Source: Dehalococcoidia bacterium
GTDB taxonomy: Bacteria; Chloroflexota; Dehalococcoidia; SAR202; UBA826
NCBI GenBank assembly: GCA_012965485.1
Contig: DTSF01000090.1
Span: forward strand, 1-14,307
Direction: 5' to 3'
Length of the DNA: 14,307 bases
The position numbers were made by a program, and so were the translations under genes. This document shows, one piece after another, positions 1 to 6,194 of this stretch (position 1 is its first letter; every line of letters begins with the position of its first letter). A model generated the notes under the pieces. It was not told the origin of the DNA and searched no databases. It saw only the letters and a list, made by a program, of their open reading frames with translations.

Positions 1-1
1 C

Positions 2-286
2 CGGATCCAAATCGTGAATGATGAAGATGGGGGAAAACTTTCCATATCTTCCAGAGCCGAAGAAGTTGGAGATAACCAGGGTGAAATAGATGGTGTTGTC
101 GAAGGCGATGTGGATGAAGAATCCAGGATAGCGTTTAACAATAAATATTTGGCTGAGGTCTTGGATGTTCTTGGGGAAGGTGAGGTTGCTTTTGAGATGA
201 CTTCAGCTTCAAGCCCTGGTGTGGTTAGGGCCACAGGCAAAGAAGGCTACACTCACGTGGTAATGCCAATGTTTGTCCAGTGGTGA
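2..286 (+). CDS. dnaN: DNA polymerase III subunit beta (sliding clamp), C-terminal part
   Basis: The frame is open to the left edge and ends at TGA 284-286, so only about 94 C-terminal residues are present. It reads like the third clamp domain: a strand with LSISSRAEEVGD, an acidic turn, then IAFNNKYLAEVLDVL, matching the family pattern IAFN-x-KYLLDVL, then SSPGVVRA and the near-terminal MPM. The clamp is a ring-shaped dimer that tethers DNA polymerase III and other partners to DNA. The usual C-terminus is MPMRL; here MPM is followed by FVQW, a slightly longer and more hydrophobic tail next to the pocket that binds partner peptides. A GTG at 14 is in frame but lies inside the domain and is not the real start. 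The next gene is convergent and functionally unrelated. The family call is secure; whether this is the only clamp gene of the genome cannot be seen. Confidence 0.9.
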   Translation, partial: RIQIVNDEDGGKLSISSRAEEVGDNQGEIDGVVEGDVDEESRIAFNNKYLAEVLDVLGEGEVAFEMTSASSPGVVRATGKEGYTHVVMPMFVQW

Positions 287-394
287 CGAAATTGCCGTCA
301 GTTTCAGGCACAACTCGAACAGTTTCGCTTATCTGAATTTCCTTCTTGGAAGCCTTAACACTCACGTTGGGAGCATACAAAAGTAGAATTCCTG

Positions 395-1567
395 CTAAAG
401 CTCGGAAGAGAAATAACTCCTTAACCGGTCGATGCCTTCGTTGTATCGGTCGTTGCAGAAAGCGAGCCGCAGGTCTTGCGGTATGCCGAAATCGGTTCCT
501 GGGACAACTGCGACGTGGGCTCGGTTGAGGATGTCGCGTGCCAATTCTTTGGAGGATGGAAATCCGTGTTCCCGATTCCAGTCGGCACATCGCAAAACTG
601 CGTAGAAACCGCCTTCGGCATCGATGGGGTCGCAACCGGTACCGTTCAACTGTCGGGTTGTATACTCACCACGAGATCGGTAAAGGTCGGCGAGTTCTGC
701 GGGGCTTTCATCATCCTCCAGGGCAGCTATCATGCCATATTGATAGCAAGGGTCAGTGCACAAGAGAGTGTGCTGTTGCATTACTCGCAAGTTGACCTGG
801 AGTTCTTGGGGCAAAATAGCAAACCCCACCCGTTTCGTGTACATGCGAAACCCTTTGGAAAAACTGTTGGTCACGATTGAGACATCTTTGTGTTCGGGCA
901 GGAGTTCCAGCGATGATTGGAATTCGTCGTCAAAAACACAGTTGTTGTAGATTTCATCGTTGAGGATATACGCCTGATGGTCGACTATTCCATACATTTC
1001 ACGCAGTTCATCGGGCCGTACGACGTTGCCAATAGGGTTGCCCGGTGAATTCACCACTACCAAAGACGTTCGTTCCGGTGAAAAATTCCTGCGGAACGAA
1101 TCCATGTCGACGCGCATGGTATTCAGGTCGATATCGTAGAATTTGACGGTTGCGTTGGCCAGTGTTGCGCAATAGACGTACAGCGCGTAGTAGGGACGCG
1201 GCAGAAGAATCTCCCGTCCCTGTCCCGAGACAAGTTGAAAGATGTTTCTGAATATCGGTGAAGTGCCAGTGTTGACGATAACGTGGTCGATTGAGGTATC
1301 CGCCTGGTATTTGGCGTTGTAATGGTCGACAATCGCTTCTCGCAGTTCCGGAAGTCCTTCTGGATAGACTCGGCGAACATGGTCTGGATCGGTTAGAGCT
1401 CCGACGATGCGATCCAAGACGGGCTTTGGCGTCGGCAGCTCGGGCACCCCAATGGTGAGCTTTAGGACATCTTTTCCTTGCTCCAAAAGTTCATCGGCTA
1501 GTTCGTCCAGGACGAACATTTGGAACTCCAAATGCTCCGGTGTGAAATCGTTGATGGTTTTCGGCAA
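395..1567 (-). CDS. Class I/II pyridoxal-phosphate aminotransferase (fold type I)
   Basis: The 390-residue protein has the full set of aspartate-aminotransferase-fold landmarks: NSPGNPIG (173-180, the NPxG loop), NDEIYNN with Asp204 and Tyr207 that hold the pyridine ring, SFSKGF with the Schiff-base Lys238, Arg246 for the phosphate, and Arg367 in DLRLAF for the substrate carboxylate. It should swap an amino group between an amino acid and a 2-oxo acid in the cytoplasm; the substrate is not evident. The start is TTG 1565-1567, just after GAGAGGG on the minus strand; the upstream frame has no ATG or GTG before a stop. The phosphate-loop segment FRMYTKRVG differs from the common T-G-W-R-x-G form. 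Its base composition is richer in G+C (37 of 60 at 1381-1440 and 34 of 60 at 421-480 by hand count) than the genes after 1889, hinting at a different origin. It is convergent with the clamp gene and stands alone. Confidence 0.88.
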   Translation of the reverse strand: MPKTINDFTPEHLEFQMFVLDELADELLEQGKDVLKLTIGVPELPTPKPVLDRIVGALTDPDHVRRVYPEGLPELREAIVDHYNAKYQADTSIDHVIVNTGTSPIFRNIFQLVSGQGREILLPRPYYALYVYCATLANATVKFYDIDLNTMRVDMDSFRRNFSPERTSLVVVNSPGNPIGNVVRPDELREMYGIVDHQAYILNDEIYNNCVFDDEFQSSLELLPEHKDVSIVTNSFSKGFRMYTKRVGFAILPQELQVNLRVMQQHTLLCTDPCYQYGMIAALEDDESPAELADLYRSRGEYTTRQLNGTGCDPIDAEGGFYAVLRCADWNREHGFPSSKELARDILNRAHVAVVPGTDFGIPQDLRLAFCNDRYNEGIDRLRSYFSSEL

Positions 1568-1584
1568 GTTCCCTCTCGTGCAGT

Positions 1585-1616
1585 TAGCATTCGTTATTTG
1601 GATAGCATTCGTTATT
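1585..1616. repeat. 14-bp perfect direct repeat, 18-bp period
   Basis: TAGCATTCGTTATT occurs at 1585-1598 and again at 1603-1616, with 4 bp between the copies. The pair sits 18-49 bp upstream of the aminotransferase TTG start, where an activator or repressor could bind in tandem. The repeat is read directly; a regulatory role is inference from position. Confidence 0.7.
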
Positions 1617-1673
1617 CGGGCGTTTCCATATCAGTCCGGGGCGCCCTAAGAACCCATAAGCCTTAGACAGCGA

Positions 1674-1699
1674 CGATTGTACGGGCAGCGATTGTACGG
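1674..1699. repeat. 11-bp direct repeat, 15-bp period
   Basis: CGATTGTACGG is present at 1674-1684 and 1689-1699. Both copies are preceded by a CAGCG-like string, so this may be a recent 15-bp tandem duplication. Because the period is a multiple of three, it keeps the small plus-strand open frame intact through this point. No function is evident. Confidence 0.65.
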
Positions 1700-1726
1700 A
1701 CACATTGCGACGCCGTCAAACCCGCT

Positions 1727-1879
1727 ATGCGTGAGTCTGAAAAGTCGCTCGCCTACTACCAGCAGACAATGGTGGTGAGCCTAGGGGAAGCACTCGGACT
1801 TCAATGGCAAAGCGTAGATATGAGTCTAGGTTCTCTTGTTGTATGTTCCTATATCAGTTTTCATGATAGAACTCTATAG
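1727..1879 (+). CDS. Possible 50-residue hypothetical ORF or gene remnant
   Basis: ATG 1727 opens a 50-codon frame ending at TAG 1877-1879. The frame is open further upstream to a TAG near 1666, giving about 70 codons. The peptide contains KSLAYYQQTMVVSLGEALGL, which looks protein-like, but I recognise no family. There is no Shine-Dalgarno sequence before the ATG, and the end of the frame runs into the likely promoter of the MFS gene. It may be the tail of a decayed gene or chance. Confidence 0.15.
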   Translation: MRESEKSLAYYQQTMVVSLGEALGLQWQSVDMSLGSLVVCSYISFHDRTL

Positions 1880-1880
1880 T
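1875..1880 (+). promoter_or_regulatory. -10-like box TATAGT close to the MFS start codon
   Basis: TATAGT (5 of 6 to the TATAAT consensus) ends 8 bp before ATG 1889. No Shine-Dalgarno sequence is visible between them. If used, transcription would begin at or next to the start codon, giving a leaderless mRNA. No good -35 element is found at 16-18 bp spacing. Confidence 0.35.
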
Positions 1881-1888
1881 ATAGACAC

Positions 1889-3136
1889 ATGTTTTCACGT
1901 CTCTATTATGGTTGGTGGATAGTTTTAGGAGCTATTCTATGTAATTTTGCATTCCTGAGTGTAAGCCAATCTGCCATTGGCGTATTCACTCTACCCATGG
2001 TGGACGATCTAGGCTGGAAAGTTTGGCAATATACGTTAGGACCCTCGATTGCAATTGGTACGGGAGCGTTCTCGAGCATAGTAGTCGGAAGTATTCTTGA
2101 TCGGAGAGGACCCAAACCGCTGATATTCACTGGGGCTTCCATGAGTGCTGTCTGCCTGGTTCTACTTGGGATCCAGTCCAGTTTAATGGTTTATTTGTTC
2201 GTATATTTAGTCGCTGGATTCGTTGGATGGAATTTATTTAGTCCATTTGTTATGAATTCTGCTGTTAATAAGTGGTTTGTCAGGAAGAGGGGATGGGCAC
2301 TGGCGCTAGGGTCGTCAGGAATATCTCTGGGTAGCTTGGTAACCCCTCTGATATTGACTGGAGTTGTAGACAACTTTGGTTGGAGAACCGGGTATTTTTC
2401 CCTCGGTGTTTTTATACTTATTCTGGTTGTACCTGTAAGTTTCTTTATGCGTCGAACCCCAGAGGATCATGGCCTTTTACCTGACGGGATTGATGACTAT
2501 GATGATCATGGTCCGTCAGATATACCTGAATCTGAATTCCGACCTTTCAATCGCTCAGAAGCAATCAAAACCGGTAGTTTTTGGCTTTTAGTCTTCGGGT
2601 TCACTTTCATAATGGCAGGGCTTGCTTCTGTGTTGATACATGCAATTCCGTTTTCTCAGGAGTCAGGTTTTGCCCGAACTGTCGGAGCAATTGGTATTTC
2701 AGTCAACGGCCTTGCCAATCTGTCGTCAAAGCCGGTATGGGGGTTTGCAATGCAAAGATTTCACCCGAGATTTCTTGTGATGGCAGCCTACACTATATCT
2801 TCAATCGGTGTTTCTTTAATGTTGGTATCGGGTCCAATTTCACTGATCCCAATGTTATTGGCCGGGTTTTTCCTATACGGTTTTGGATTCGGAGGAACTA
2901 TTCCTCTAAGTGAATCTTTGTGGGCACGATATTTCGGCCGGGCACATATAGGGTCTATAGGAGGTATAACACAACCAGTAAGAATACTTGGTACAGCTGT
3001 GGCCCCAGTATTGATCGGGCTGTTGTTTGATATCACCGATACCTACCGACCAGGGTTTGTATTGGTGATCGGAGCTCTTCTTCTGGGGGCCATTTTGGTT
3101 TTCTTTTCACGAGAGCCCCGGATGACTGAATCGTGA
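1889..3136 (+). CDS. MFS transporter, monocarboxylate/oxalate-formate-antiporter-like
   Basis: A 415-residue membrane protein with about twelve hydrophobic segments. It starts with the YGWWIV motif common at the N-terminus of MCT/OFA-type MFS carriers, has the loop 2-3 motif A as GSILDRRGPK (68-77), and WFVRKRGWALALGSSGISLG (129-148), the typical loop 4-5 and TM5 signature of this group. A polar acidic linker (about 188-225) separates the two six-helix halves. Members move small carboxylates and other organic anions across the inner membrane, usually by proton symport or exchange. The ATG 1889 start leaves only six residues before the first helix and has no Shine-Dalgarno sequence, compatible with leaderless translation. 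It ends 40 bp before the convergent exporter gene. It may import the acid used by one of the neighbouring catabolic genes, but that is inference. Its base composition is low in G+C (19 of 60 at 2221-2280). Confidence 0.88.
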   Translation: MFSRLYYGWWIVLGAILCNFAFLSVSQSAIGVFTLPMVDDLGWKVWQYTLGPSIAIGTGAFSSIVVGSILDRRGPKPLIFTGASMSAVCLVLLGIQSSLMVYLFVYLVAGFVGWNLFSPFVMNSAVNKWFVRKRGWALALGSSGISLGSLVTPLILTGVVDNFGWRTGYFSLGVFILILVVPVSFFMRRTPEDHGLLPDGIDDYDDHGPSDIPESEFRPFNRSEAIKTGSFWLLVFGFTFIMAGLASVLIHAIPFSQESGFARTVGAIGISVNGLANLSSKPVWGFAMQRFHPRFLVMAAYTISSIGVSLMLVSGPISLIPMLLAGFFLYGFGFGGTIPLSESLWARYFGRAHIGSIGGITQPVRILGTAVAPVLIGLLFDITDTYRPGFVLVIGALLLGAILVFFSREPRMTES

Positions 3137-3176
3137 GTAGGTTATCGATCGTATTGTTTTAACAACCAAGTATTAT

Positions 3177-4454
3177 TTAATTCGCTTCATGAGTCTGTAA
3201 TATCGTTCCCAGGTTTCTAACGTTCCTGTTCATAAAGAAAGGCCCAATCGCGAAAACGGCGATGAGAATCCCACCTATTGCTACTGCAATGGGAACTCCG
3301 GTGGTGTCTTCCCCAATATATCCCGATAGCAACCCAGCATACATTCCACCTAGAGGCATTATGCTCCATGTCATCCCGTAAAATCCCATAACTCTTCCCC
3401 TCATATGGTTTGGAACCATTATTTGTAGCGAGCTCATTATCGATATCATGTAGCACGAACTACTTACACCGACGATAAAAAGAAGAATGAGTGCAACGTA
3501 ATAATTCCCATATTGCATTGAAGAGAGGGCAAAACCAGCTATTGAAAGACCAAAAAATACAGATCCAAATATTATTAACAGTCCCTTTTGTTTGAAATTT
3601 CCGGTTCTTCCAATAATCATTGTGGCCGATAGCGCGCCAATCCCGCCTAGACCCATCAAAACTCCCTGACCATCTGCACCTACCTTGAGTATATCTACGG
3701 CGAAGACAGGCATCATTGGTATATATGCCATACCAAAGAAACTGTTAAAGAATGTAATACAAATTAATATCAAAAACACATTGTTTTCCCATATGAAACG
3801 AACACCTTCCAATAAATCATTTCTTTTCGATGAAGGTTGAGCTTCAGGTTCATTTTTGGGTACTGTAAGTGAGAGTACTACTGCAGCCATTGTAAAAAAC
3901 CCCAGGGCTGAAATTAGAAAAGACGTAGCCGTTCCAGTTAGGGAAATTACTACTCCTGCTATAGCCGGGGCTATTATTCTGGTTCCTGTCCAGATTGCTG
4001 AATTTAGTGCCACAGCGTTCATCATTACTGATTTATCGATTAGGCTGGGGTATATAGCTACTCTCGCTGGCTGGTCAAAAGCATTGATAGCTCCGGTAAG
4101 GAAGGCTAAAGCTATGACGTGCCATGCCTGGACAACTCCTGCGAAAGTTAACCCCGCTAGAACCAATATTATTAGACCATTAATTGTTTGGGTTATGCCT
4201 ATTAATTTTTTCCGGTCTAGCCTGTCGGCAACGACTCCACCAAAGATATTCAACACTATGGCGGGAAGTGCGCTAGCCAAGCCAACATAACCCAAATATA
4301 GAGGTGATTCAGTTAAATCATGTATGATCCAGAATTGACTGAAGTTCAACATCTGAAACCCGATAACTGATGCCAATGTACCGAACCAGTAAGCCCGGTA
4401 AGAAGGGTAGGCCATTGCTGGACCAAGAAATTTTTGAGAAATTGTTGATACCAT
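3177..4454 (-). CDS. MFS transporter, MFS_3/DHA3 (EntS-like) exporter family
   Basis: A 425-residue protein with about twelve transmembrane segments. Recognisable are motif A as GGVVADRLDRKK (72-83), NAFDQPARVAIYP (124-136), highly typical of the EntS-like MFS_3 group, and PNHMRGRVMG (348-357). Known members export siderophores, drugs or metabolites by proton antiport. It is the last gene of a three-gene minus-strand operon: its ATG (4452-4454) follows the TAA of the monooxygenase (4455-4457) with no base between. The nearest purine-rich GGGAGCGAG is too far upstream, so translation probably depends on re-initiation from the gene before it. The link to a monooxygenase and a VOC protein suggests export of a substrate, intermediate or toxic by-product of that pathway; the substrate is unknown. 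Confidence 0.88.
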   Translation of the reverse strand: MVSTISQKFLGPAMAYPSYRAYWFGTLASVIGFQMLNFSQFWIIHDLTESPLYLGYVGLASALPAIVLNIFGGVVADRLDRKKLIGITQTINGLIILVLAGLTFAGVVQAWHVIALAFLTGAINAFDQPARVAIYPSLIDKSVMMNAVALNSAIWTGTRIIAPAIAGVVISLTGTATSFLISALGFFTMAAVVLSLTVPKNEPEAQPSSKRNDLLEGVRFIWENNVFLILICITFFNSFFGMAYIPMMPVFAVDILKVGADGQGVLMGLGGIGALSATMIIGRTGNFKQKGLLIIFGSVFFGLSIAGFALSSMQYGNYYVALILLFIVGVSSSCYMISIMSSLQIMVPNHMRGRVMGFYGMTWSIMPLGGMYAGLLSGYIGEDTTGVPIAVAIGGILIAVFAIGPFFMNRNVRNLGTILQTHEAN

Positions 4455-5609
4455 TTATGCGCTGAAGTACTCGCTCCCATAAGATTGAAAATGCGTAGTG
4501 CTGACCATGTAATGTTGGGAAGCTGCATACATATCTCTAAAGCACTGCTGCAGGGGATTGTTTCTATTAAGGGCGGCACCGCCTGCATACTGGAAAGATT
4601 TTGTCACTATCTGCAATGATTCTTGAGTGACCCAGGACCCAATGGCTCTGATTTTCGCTTGTTCCCTAATACTTAACCTTTCATCTCTTTGTGCAGATTG
4701 CCAGGCTTCTTCGAATTCTTTCGAGGCCAGAGCATTCATCGCTCTGAGTTTAAGATCTAACTGTGCTATATCAGATTGGAATATGGGATTTGATGATATG
4801 GAGCTTTGCCCAGGTAATTTTCTTGATTTGGTTCGGGAAAAATTTGTAATTTCTTTAAGAGCCCTTTGTGCCGTGCCTAACGCTATCCCAGCATGACCAA
4901 ATACTACAAAAGCAGGTCTCTGTATGTTGTATAGATTTCCTCCGCGATTCGGAGCATCATCTCCCGACCAAGCCATATATTCAGGGATTATGACTTTCTC
5001 AACAGCAAAGTCGTTGCTGCCGCTACCTCTGAGACCTGAAACATCCCAATTTTCTATCACTTTTACTTCTTCTGTTCTTAAAATGGCTCGGATTTCAATT
5101 GGTTCTTGCTTTGACTGCTGTATCTTTGCACCAGCTGTGACCCAGCTGGAAGCTTTTATTCCACTACCGTATGACCATTGTCCTGATATTTCAAAGGAAC
5201 CGTCCTCTTTTACTTTAGCTTCTCCAAAAGGTATTCCCACTCCAACAATCATGGGATGGTTTCCTCGGTCGAAAACCTCATCTATTCCTCTGTCAGGTAG
5301 AAACGCCCCTGCCGATCCTACGTTTGTGGCTGATACCATGGTGCACCATGCAGCAGAGGTATCTATGATGGCCAGCTTGGCTATTACCAACATCTGAGTG
5401 ACCGGATCTGCCTCTGCGCCACCCAGTTCCAGAGGTAGCTTCAGGCCGAGTAATCCAGCTTCAAGCAAAGCATCAGCAGTGGCCTGGGCCAGATATCCCT
5501 GGTCCTCTGATTCTTGGAAATGCTCCTCTATGTTAACTTGAACACCATCGACAGCATCAAGCAGTTCTTGCCGCTTTTCGAGTTGATCAGTTGGCCACGT
5601 CGTACTCAA
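4455..5609 (-). CDS. Flavin-dependent monooxygenase, acyl-CoA dehydrogenase fold (HsaA/DszC-like, group D)
   Basis: The 384-residue protein has the three-part acyl-CoA dehydrogenase fold: helical N-terminus (1-115), beta domain with ISGQWSYGSG (141-150) and NWDVSGLRGSGSND (187-200), and helical C-terminus with YAGGAALNRNNPLQQCFRDM (341-360) then AASQH. His366 fits the conserved active-site His of two-component monooxygenases such as HsaA, the C2 p-hydroxyphenylacetate hydroxylase and DszC, and I see no acyl-CoA dehydrogenase catalytic Glu. The family uses reduced FMN or FAD from a separate reductase plus oxygen to hydroxylate aromatics or oxidise S or N atoms; no reductase gene is in the window. 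The start is TTG 5607-5609, the only start in frame before an upstream stop. The stop of the VOC gene (TAG 5613-5615) overlaps the TAGGA ribosome site, so the two are translationally coupled. Family confident, substrate unknown. Confidence 0.87.
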   Translation of the reverse strand: MSTTWPTDQLEKRQELLDAVDGVQVNIEEHFQESEDQGYLAQATADALLEAGLLGLKLPLELGGAEADPVTQMLVIAKLAIIDTSAAWCTMVSATNVGSAGAFLPDRGIDEVFDRGNHPMIVGVGIPFGEAKVKEDGSFEISGQWSYGSGIKASSWVTAGAKIQQSKQEPIEIRAILRTEEVKVIENWDVSGLRGSGSNDFAVEKVIIPEYMAWSGDDAPNRGGNLYNIQRPAFVVFGHAGIALGTAQRALKEITNFSRTKSRKLPGQSSISSNPIFQSDIAQLDLKLRAMNALASKEFEEAWQSAQRDERLSIREQAKIRAIGSWVTQESLQIVTKSFQYAGGAALNRNNPLQQCFRDMYAASQHYMVSTTHFQSYGSEYFSA

Positions 5610-5614
5610 GGTTC

Positions 5615-6088
5615 CTATGCGGGAATCCTAGACTTAGCCTGAGCTATAAGGGATTCTTCGGAGTCTTGCAGATTCACTGGGTCCGCGCATGGTTGAGGTA
5701 CTGGAAAACCAGTTCGGTAATATATTTCAATGGTATTGCCTTCAGGGTCCAGGGCATACATACCAAAGGCATTTCCATGGCTTACAGTTCTTTCTATACG
5801 GACTTTCTCGGATAGAAACATCTGATGAAAATCCTTTAGTTCGGATAACTCATTTACATAAAATGAGATTTGTTGAACCATTTTGGAACCTTCAGGTACA
5901 TCCCTTCCTTTCATCAGCACGAATTCGTGATGTTCTTTCTCTGGATTCGAGGACATGAAAACGATGCCCCTTTCTTCAATTTCTTCATCAGTGATCTCGA
6001 GACCCATTACTCTTGAATAGAAATCGCGCATTTTTGAAAGATCGTGCGTGTATATACCAACGTGTCCCAATCCTGCTATTGAAGGCAT
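5615..6088 (-). CDS. VOC-superfamily protein (glyoxalase/extradiol-dioxygenase-like)
   Basis: A 157-residue protein of two beta-alpha-beta-beta-beta modules: GHVGIY (8-13), a helix with FYSRVMGLE, HHEFVL (53-58), then QQISFYV (72-78), and DPEGNTIEIYY (114-124). By alignment from memory with E. coli GloA (His5, Glu56, His74, Glu122) the metal positions are His9, Glu55, Gln73 and Glu121. In extradiol dioxygenases the same sites would give His9, Gln73, Glu121, so the middle His is Gln. It may therefore be an atypical dioxygenase, an isomerase/lyase or a non-catalytic VOC protein. The ATG has a strong AGGAGG (6095-6100 on the plus strand) six bases upstream. It is the first gene of the operon with the monooxygenase and exporter and divergent from the FAH-family gene, fitting a role in the same breakdown route. 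Confidence 0.85.
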   Translation of the reverse strand: MPSIAGLGHVGIYTHDLSKMRDFYSRVMGLEITDEEIEERGIVFMSSNPEKEHHEFVLMKGRDVPEGSKMVQQISFYVNELSELKDFHQMFLSEKVRIERTVSHGNAFGMYALDPEGNTIEIYYRTGFPVPQPCADPVNLQDSEESLIAQAKSRIPA

Positions 6089-6128
6089 AGCTCCCCTCCT
6101 AATGTTTTATTGCATGACACTTATTCTT

Positions 6129-6146
6129 TAGCTTAATGATATGCTA
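6129..6146. promoter_or_regulatory. 18-bp imperfect palindrome, candidate operator
   Basis: The site reads TAGC-t-TA-atga-TA-t-GCTA, with six matched positions in each arm. It lies in the 106-bp gap between the divergent VOC operon and FAH gene and covers the -10 box proposed for the VOC operon, where a dimeric repressor could control both directions. No regulator gene is in the window. Confidence 0.4.
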
Positions 6147-6165
6147 CCGATCTGTGTTTTGGAAA
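6136..6165 (-). promoter_or_regulatory. Candidate sigma-70 promoter of the VOC-monooxygenase-MFS operon
   Basis: On the minus strand, TTTCCA (plus 6160-6165, 4 of 6 to consensus) and TATCAT (plus 6136-6141, 5 of 6) are 18 bp apart. The expected start near 6129 would leave a leader of about 40 nt before ATG 6088, with AGGAGG in it. The prediction is by eye. Confidence 0.4.
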
Positions 6166-6176
6166 CGGGCTTTTTC

Positions 6177-6184
6177 GGAGGGAG
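6177..6184 (+). promoter_or_regulatory. Shine-Dalgarno region that decides the FAH-gene start
   Basis: GGAGGGAG at 6177-6184 lies 10-12 bases before ATG 6195, slightly long spacing but the only purine-rich site. It falls inside the frame that would follow from the earlier ATG 6141, so the upstream start is unlikely. Confidence 0.55.
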
Positions 6185-6194
6185 TGTAATAGCT

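Larger units (their letters stand above)
1568..1888. other. Intergenic region with short direct repeats, no confident gene
   Basis: This 321-bp stretch lies between two divergent genes (aminotransferase leftward, MFS carrier rightward) and should hold both promoters. It contains two separate short direct-repeat pairs (1585-1616 and 1674-1699), a small open frame at 1727-1879, an imperfect hairpin near 1752-1781 (10-bp stem with one mismatch and two G-U pairs, no T-tract), and a -10-like box just before the MFS gene. I see no tRNA or other RNA gene. Confidence 0.6.

Noticed and set aside
225..635. 136-codon open frame on the minus strand overlapping the aminotransferase 3' end
   Set aside because: Most of it lies inside the aminotransferase in another frame, it has an Arg-rich low-information composition, and it has no recognisable domain.
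1752..1781. Hairpin in the gap before the MFS gene as a terminator or RNA element
   Set aside because: The stem has a mismatch and two G-U pairs with a 10-nt loop, no T-tract follows, and no gene ends just before it.
3137..3176. Bidirectional terminator between the two convergent MFS genes
   Set aside because: Only a four-base stem (TTGT/ACAA) is found; too weak to call.
3856..4290. 144-codon plus-strand frame antisense to the MFS exporter
   Set aside because: Its sequence mirrors the codons of the hydrophobic transporter on the other strand; no ribosome site or family pattern.
4924..5397. 157-codon plus-strand frame antisense to the monooxygenase
   Set aside because: Fully inside a well supported gene, no domain recognised.
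6141..6194. Upstream ATG 6141 as the FAH-gene start
   Set aside because: The added residues do not resemble the family N-terminus, the site overlaps the palindrome and promoter zone, and the ribosome site is just before ATG 6195.
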